Assembly: GCF_041381155.1 (NCBI RefSeq)
Contig: NC_091140.1
Location: forward strand, 22,224,864-22,288,863
Direction: 5' to 3'
From: Argopecten irradians
Lineage: Eukaryota; Mollusca; Bivalvia; Pectinida; Pectinidae
DNA: 64,000 bases
The position numbers and the translations under genes were made by a program. This document shows, piece after piece, positions 59,201 to 64,000 of the stretch. Positions within the stretch are counted from its first letter, which is position 1, and each line of letters opens with the position of its first letter. The notes beneath the pieces are model-generated. The model was given only the letters and a program-made list of their open reading frames with translations, was not told the origin of the DNA and ran no database searches.

Positions 59201-62200
59201 TAATGATAACCTCGCATTACCTTGATTTTGGTAACCATGAAGTATATTGCTCTTGATAAATGGAATTATTTTCATTATGGGAAAACAGACCTCATCCATT
59301 CATGCCATCTAACATAGCTATATATATATACAAAACATAACAACTACTGTATTGTATATCAATTATACCCTTTGAGACAGCCCCTCCCTAACATATATAT
59401 AGTGTGCTACTAGATTGTGTAAATAATTTGGTATTGTTAAAATATTGTATGTTATCTACTGGAATGGACATATATCAGTATTGGAATGACATTATATATT
59501 TAAACACGCTATGTGCCAATTTTGGAAGTTATTTCATAAATAATTTTACCTGCCGACATAACTGTGTTGTGTGGGGAATATCAACCAACACTGACAATAA
59601 CCAGATGTAATCAAACTAGAGTTATCCCCCTTCAACTACAATTTTCTATTTTTACCTGAGCAGGTGATTGTGGCTCAATATTGCAACTTTATCACTCACA
59701 TTATAAAATAGAGTGACTATAGTTAAGATCAAAACAGCTATTTAAAATTAATTTTATAAAAAATATGTGTTCTTTACACAGACTGTATATTGATAAATTA
59801 AGAGATGTGATACTGATGTATAAAAGATGTACCAGTAATATACATTAAGATGGTTTGAATATTCTCATCAATTAACGATCATTGTGCTAAATTTTAGAAA
59901 TTTCCAACATTCCATATATTCTGTAAAAATTCAGCAGATCATGGCAAATCACATGGACTGAATGCAACAAGCTATACAATTAATGAGTGCATGTATGGAT
60001 GATTCACATGTTCCACTTGAACTGAATTCCTGATTACATGTTTATGAATTAACACCATCTAATTACCCTTTCTCACTGTCCCCTGTCCTGAGGAGATGAT
60101 CCCTTGCTTGCAGAGCTGTGTGAAGTAGGTTTTGAGAAGTTCCCCATCGGTTCCTGGATATTTCATATTTAATTCCGTCAAGGCTTTGTCCAGATTATCT
60201 GTGCAGTAGGTACTCAAGCCACTAAAGAAACTTTCATCCCTAAAAATAAACAAGAACAGTATTTAATAAAGTGTGTCACAAGTGTCTGATATAGGAGTGT
60301 AGGTGTCAGCAGTATGAGATATAGGAGTGTAGGTGTCATCGGTATCTGATATGGGAGTGTAGGTGTCACCAGTATCTGATATAGGCGTGTAGGCGTCACC
60401 AGTATCTGATATAGGAGTGTAGGTGTCACCAGTATCTGATAGAGAGTGTAGGTGTCATCCGTATCTGATATAGGAGTGTAGGTGTCACCAGTATCTGATA
60501 TAGGAGTGTAGGTGTCACCAGTATCTGATATAGGAGTGTAGGTGTCACCAGTATCTGATATAGGAGTGTAGGTGTCACCAGTATCTGATATAGGAGTGTA
60601 GGTGTCACCAGTATCTGATATAGGAGTGTAGGTGTCACCAGTATCTGATATAGGAGTGTAGGTGTCCCAGTATGTTATATAGGAGTGTAGGTGACGCCAG
60701 TTTGTGATAAAGGAGTGTAGGTGTTACCTGCTTCTGATATAGGAGTGTAGGTGTCACCTGTATCTGATATAGGAGTGTAGGCGTCACCAGTATCTGATAT
60801 AGGAGTGTAGGTGTCACCAGTATCTGATATAGGAGTGTAGGTGTCACCAGTATCTGATATAGGAGTGTAGGTGTCACCAGTATGTTATATAGGAGTGTAG
60901 GTGTCACCAGTTTGTGATATAGGAGTGTAGGTGTTACCTGCTTCTGATATAGGAGTGTAGGTGTCACCAGTATCTGATATAGGAGTGTAGGTGTCACCAG
61001 TATCTGATATAGGAGTGTAGGTGTCACCAGTATCTGATATAGGAGTGTAGGTGTCACCAGTATCTGATATAGGAGTGTAGGTGTCACCAGTGTGTGGTAT
61101 AGGAGTGTAGGTGTCACCAGTGTGTGGTATAGGAGTGTAGGTGTCACCAGTGTGTGGTATAGGAGTGTAGGTGTCACCAGTTTGTGATATAGGAGTGTAG
61201 GTGTCACCAGTGTGTTATATAGGAGTGTAGGTGTCACCAGTGTGTGGTATAGGAGTGTAGGTGTCACCAGTGTGTGGTATAGGAGTGTAGGTGTCACCAG
61301 TTTGTGATATAGGAGTGTAGGTGTCACCAGTTTGTGATATAGGAGTGTAGGTGTCACCAGTTTGTGATATAGAAGTGTAGGTGTCACCAGTTTGTGATAT
61401 AGGAGTGTAGGTGTCACCAGTTTGTGATATAGGACTGTAGGTGTCCCCAGTATCTGATATAGGAGTGTAGGTGTCACCAGTATCTGATAATAGTAGTGTA
61501 GGTGTCATTTGACTTTTATACAGGAATTGAGGATTTAGGAATGTTGTTAAAAATGTTCATAAGCATAGTTTGCCATACACATACAGTGTATTGTAAACAT
61601 TTCATAAGAAATTTGATGGGGAATGGAATTACTACACAAGTTGGTTAAATAGTAGTTGTTGTGTTTTGAAATAAACTTATTTTTACAGTATATTTACCTG
61701 ATGTAAGACTCCAATAATCTCTGTATATCTGTCATGCCATCAGTGTCTGTGCATTCTAGAACTCTATAATAATTCACAATAAAAGCTATTTAGCAAATCA
61801 AGTTTTACACATTTGGGGCAGATACAATTACCACTTAAGCAATATAACCCTTTTCTTGTAAGAGCTATCAAACTATATATCAATTGATCAATTAGTTTAA
61901 ATGAATGAATAATTAAATGAATTAAATTGTACAAAAATCACCTTTTTCTCCATTCAGTGAACTTGATGACCTCAACAGGAAAACCGTTGGCATTCATCCA
62001 TTTGTACAGCCAACTAAATCACGGGTCATAAATAAGAAGTCAAGATGTAATTATCAGTATGTACACTCTGATAAAAGGATACTACAACTCAAAATTAAAA
62101 AAATATCATGGAAAGTCAATTGTGATATTTAATACATTATGTAAAAGGGGAGTTAAGTCTCTCTCGAAATGTTTGTGCAAATAGTGTAAACCAATTTTCT

Positions 62201-64000
62201 TTCGCGTGTGATTTATTTTTACGAATTTTGCGGTAAAGGTAAACTCACAAAAGCTTATCTCCGCGAATTGATATCTTCCACATTTCTTGCACCATTACAT
62301 ACAAAGATATTTCCATTCAATTTAAATTTGCGAAACTTAATCTCCGCGATAACGTTGTGAAACAAAATCGTGGAATTAAGTAGCTGTGAAAGAGAAAGTT
62401 TGCATACAGAATCTGACTAAACATTAAGTGGGTTTCATATATATAATTTGGTTTGATTCATTATATCCTGTTAACAGTCAAGAGACATTTAAGGATGGCC
62501 TTTTGTGGATAGTAGTGAAGATACTTGTGAAACATCTGGCTCTAATGATAAATACATACTGGGATATTTAAAAGTTATGGATTGATAATTTGCATCTTTA
62601 TACTACTTTTTATGTTTAATAACATTAAGATTTTTGACTAGTGGGTTTAGTCACCTGCAGTGTATAGGTTTAGAGTTGATGATATGATAGACTTTTCCTA
62701 GAGCCGTAGATAAGTTGTACGTCATCCTGACGAGGAACTTTGCAGCAAAGTCGACAGGTGTCATCTCCACCAGCCAATCAACATCAGGAGCAGCTCCCAG
62801 CCTGGTGATGACCTTGAGCATCAGCAAGGTCAGATCCTGGGGGTTCCAGTAGGCCTGCTTCATGTCTCCTGACATGTTACCTATCAAATCATGTAATATC
62901 TGTATTTAATCTATTATGCATGATTAAAAGGTCTCTATTTGTTCTGGATCTAGTATGGTCACTAAGGATGGTCTCCCTGTATGTGAAATGTATGTGTGTG
63001 GTGGACAGATGATTTACATCTTTCCTTCAAGTAAAACACACCACCAGAGAATAGTTTAAGCATAAATGAACTAGCTGACAAAGTAGTAACAAGTCTTGTG
63101 ATTCCAGTAGAAACTACATAAGTTATTTTCCAGGTAGTATTGTCCGGGAATCCAATACGTAATTGACTCATAGAGTTAAATGCTCAACTAGAAATTAAAA
63201 ATAAACAAGAGGCCCAATGGCCTTAACGATCATCTGACTACCTTGGCAATAGTCGGACATTAATTAGATATTGTGTCATGGTCGACATTTCTTCAATTTA
63301 GGATCAACCAGAGATGTAACAACACTTTGTCAAGATCATGTCAGGATCATTTCATGTAAGTTTCAGCTAAATCGTACCAGTAGAATTTGAGAAGAAGTTC
63401 AAAATGCGAAAATTTCATGCAAGGCAGATGGCGCACGTCGGACGATGATGGATAAAACATGATGACTATATGACTATCCTTTTTATAAAAACTTATTTGG
63501 AAGAGAAATAATGCCTAAAATATAATACTTGGCATGCTCATACTTGTGGAGGTAACATTTGTGTTGTTCCAGAGCTTCATATTGTAGAATAAATCTATAT
63601 GTAACCACAGGCTCAGTAACTAGTCATTCCAACAGGACTACCTGGAGTTACTCTCTACACATTAAAATAAGATCACCAATCATTCATTGACCACTTACCT
63701 AGCCTGTAGATGACCACAGGAATACCTCTCTGGTCAGCTCTAGATATTAGCTGTTCGGCCACCCACTTGGACTGTGAGTATCCATCGGTCAGCTGGTCAC
63801 AGAATGGCGTAATATCATCATTTTCTCTACAGTCTTTAAGCCCGTTAGGGAACACAGCATCAGTACTAGAATACAAGACATGCCCAGTTTGTTGGCTTTA
63901 TTTCATGATTCTTCAAATAAGGAGCTGATGACATCACATTAGTAAATGCTACAAATGCATTTCAATGCTCGAAACAAACATATCTTCCTAACTATGAACT
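56220..64000 (-). CDS. Thioester reductase (R1) fused to YdfG-like short-chain dehydrogenase (R2); 3' part, possible glycine betaine reductase homologue
   Basis: Ten exons, high to low: 63865-63699, 62880-62655, 62013-61942, 61763-61698, 60239-60067, 58552-58344, 57844-57704, 57296-57204, 56979-56821 and 56363-56220. All phases agree; about 483 residues to the stop. The first five exons are the C-terminal half of a thioester reductase domain of the NRPS/Lys2 kind: [20 protein letters not shown] (Tyr-x3-Lys), YRLGNMSGD, and [10 protein letters not shown]. The last five are a whole [11 protein letters not shown] (cofactor loop), NNAG, the catalytic Ser in NMSSDAG, YSGTK (Tyr-x3-Lys), and the YdfG-type end [14 protein letters not shown]. 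The SDR exon has no start Met of its own before the Rossmann loop and is entered in phase 1, so it is fused. Fungal ATRR (A-T-R1-R2) reduces glycine betaine to choline. The A and T domains would lie above 64000. The substrate is inferred. Confidence 0.85.
56979..57150 (-). repeat. Array repeating the acceptor of R2 exon 4 (three extra copies)
   Basis: The junction TATTTCAG/GGTTTCCCTGG of exon 4 (acceptor at 56980) recurs at 57032, 57075 and 57127, spaced 52, 43 and 52 bp. Each copy carries the intron end and the first exon codons. From the outermost acceptor the frame is open all the way: 147 bases, 49 extra hydrophobic codons. Confidence 0.85.
57490..57725 (-). repeat. 52-bp array repeating the donor of R2 exon 2 (four extra copies)
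   Basis: On the minus strand the exon end GATGTCAATATCAAG/GTTAGTAG (true donor at 57704/57703) is repeated downstream at about 57651, 57599, 57547 and 57496, all 51-52 bp apart. Most copies keep the exon-like end and a GTTAGT donor. The spacer carries the word GGTCAAGGTCATGTAAAA. Confidence 0.85.
57987..58299. mobile_element. MITE family M9, copy 3 (57996-58290) with 9-bp target duplication, in R2 intron
   Basis: The ends CATCCTCAATACTCCAGGGG and CCCCTGGAGTGTCGAGGATG match the family. Target duplications are CAATTATAA (57987-57995) and CAATCATAA (58291-58299), one mismatch. It sits between R2 exons 1 and 2. Confidence 0.85.
58553..60066 (-). other. Intron joining R1 and R2 parts; no gene seen
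   Basis: The 1.5-kb intron between the last R1 exon and the first R2 exon. I looked for a start codon or a separate first exon for R2 and saw none convincing. It is AT-rich with T runs near 58760-58810. Confidence 0.6.
60285..61506. repeat. 30-bp minisatellite, about 41 units, in a reductase-gene intron
   Basis: The unit GTAGGTGTCACCAGTATCTG plus ATATAGGAGT repeats for 1.2 kb. Variants in the middle (TATCTG, TTTGTG, TGTGTGG, GCTTCTG) occur in blocks. A variant carrying GTGTTACCTGCTTCTG occurs at 60721 and 60931, a 210-bp (seven-unit) higher-order step. As 30 is a multiple of three, the minus strand reads as a long run of [10 protein letters not shown], which is an artefact of the repeat. Confidence 0.95.
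61764..61941 (-). other. Short intron of the reductase gene
   Basis: Intron between exons 62013-61942 and 61763-61698. Nothing else seen. Confidence 0.6.
62014..62654 (-). other. Intron of the reductase gene, nothing recognised
   Basis: Contains words such as TCTCCGCGAATTG and GAAACTTAATCTCCGCGATAA near 62260-62360 that look like a decayed repeat. No gene seen. Confidence 0.5.
63204..63470 (-). mobile_element. Single-unit Helentron-like element in a reductase-gene intron
   Basis: Reverse orientation: it begins AACAAGAGGCCCAATGGCCT, the complement of the shared 3' terminal module, and contains one unit of the type repeated about eight times at 54135-55510 (complement of AACTTCTTCTCAAATTCTAC and GAAATGATCCTGACATGATC). 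It shows the family before tandem expansion or after contraction. Confidence 0.7.

Noticed and set aside
60635-61477. A 280-codon open frame of repeated [10 protein letters not shown] on the minus strand
   Set aside because: It is the 30-bp minisatellite read in one frame; the period is a multiple of three, so any stop-free unit gives a long open frame. Its flanks are introns with good splice sites.

Overview
The window is animal nuclear DNA: AT-rich, intron-rich, with GT-AG splice sites and many interspersed repeats. Protein similarity points to an invertebrate animal. The repeats (elements ending in a GGCCC-GGGCC palindrome plus CTCTTGTT, often with inner tandem arrays) look like those of marine bivalve molluscs. 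Bivalve is an inference; the species cannot be named.

Six host genes can be read exon by exon with matching phases. From left to right: the 5' part of a FAM114A gene (minus strand, 1-6287, 5' UTR exon near 7.04-7.13 kb); a complete ZMAT2/Snu23 splicing-factor gene (plus, 7396-13726), head to head with FAM114A; a nuclear protein with an HMG-box-like N-terminus and an RVSF motif that I cannot name (minus, 18493-22480); a complete two-exon CFAP97 ciliary gene (plus, 26339-35955, 8-kb intron); a complete ING1/2-type PHD-finger gene (plus, 49655-52217); and the 3' end of a large reductase gene (minus, 56220 to beyond 64000). The last fuses the end of a thioester-reductase domain (R1) to a complete YdfG-like short-chain dehydrogenase (R2). 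That R1-R2 order is the one known from fungal glycine betaine reductases (A-T-R1-R2), and it is the most interesting item here.

Between and inside the genes lie mobile elements: a 4.8-kb pogo/Tigger-like DNA transposon (44018-48790) whose broken transposase ends in a PHD finger and carries a nested palindromic MITE with a perfect 9-bp target duplication; a LINE fragment at 42-43.2 kb and an older one at 8.2-8.6 kb; a 1.08-kb foldback element with a perfect 8-bp target duplication (24725-25801); four copies of a roughly 315-bp MITE, three with 9-bp near-perfect target duplications; two copies of a TA-flanked MITE; and four or five Helentron/pearl-like elements whose centres are tandem arrays of three different unit types.

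A recurring theme is tandem duplication across splice sites: a 77-bp duplication of the ING exon 3 acceptor, a 52-bp array repeating the donor of R2 exon 2, and an array repeating the acceptor of R2 exon 4 that stays open in frame. FAM114A also has a duplicated exon. No confident tRNA or rRNA gene and no CRISPR array was seen, and I recognised no retroviral or LTR element.
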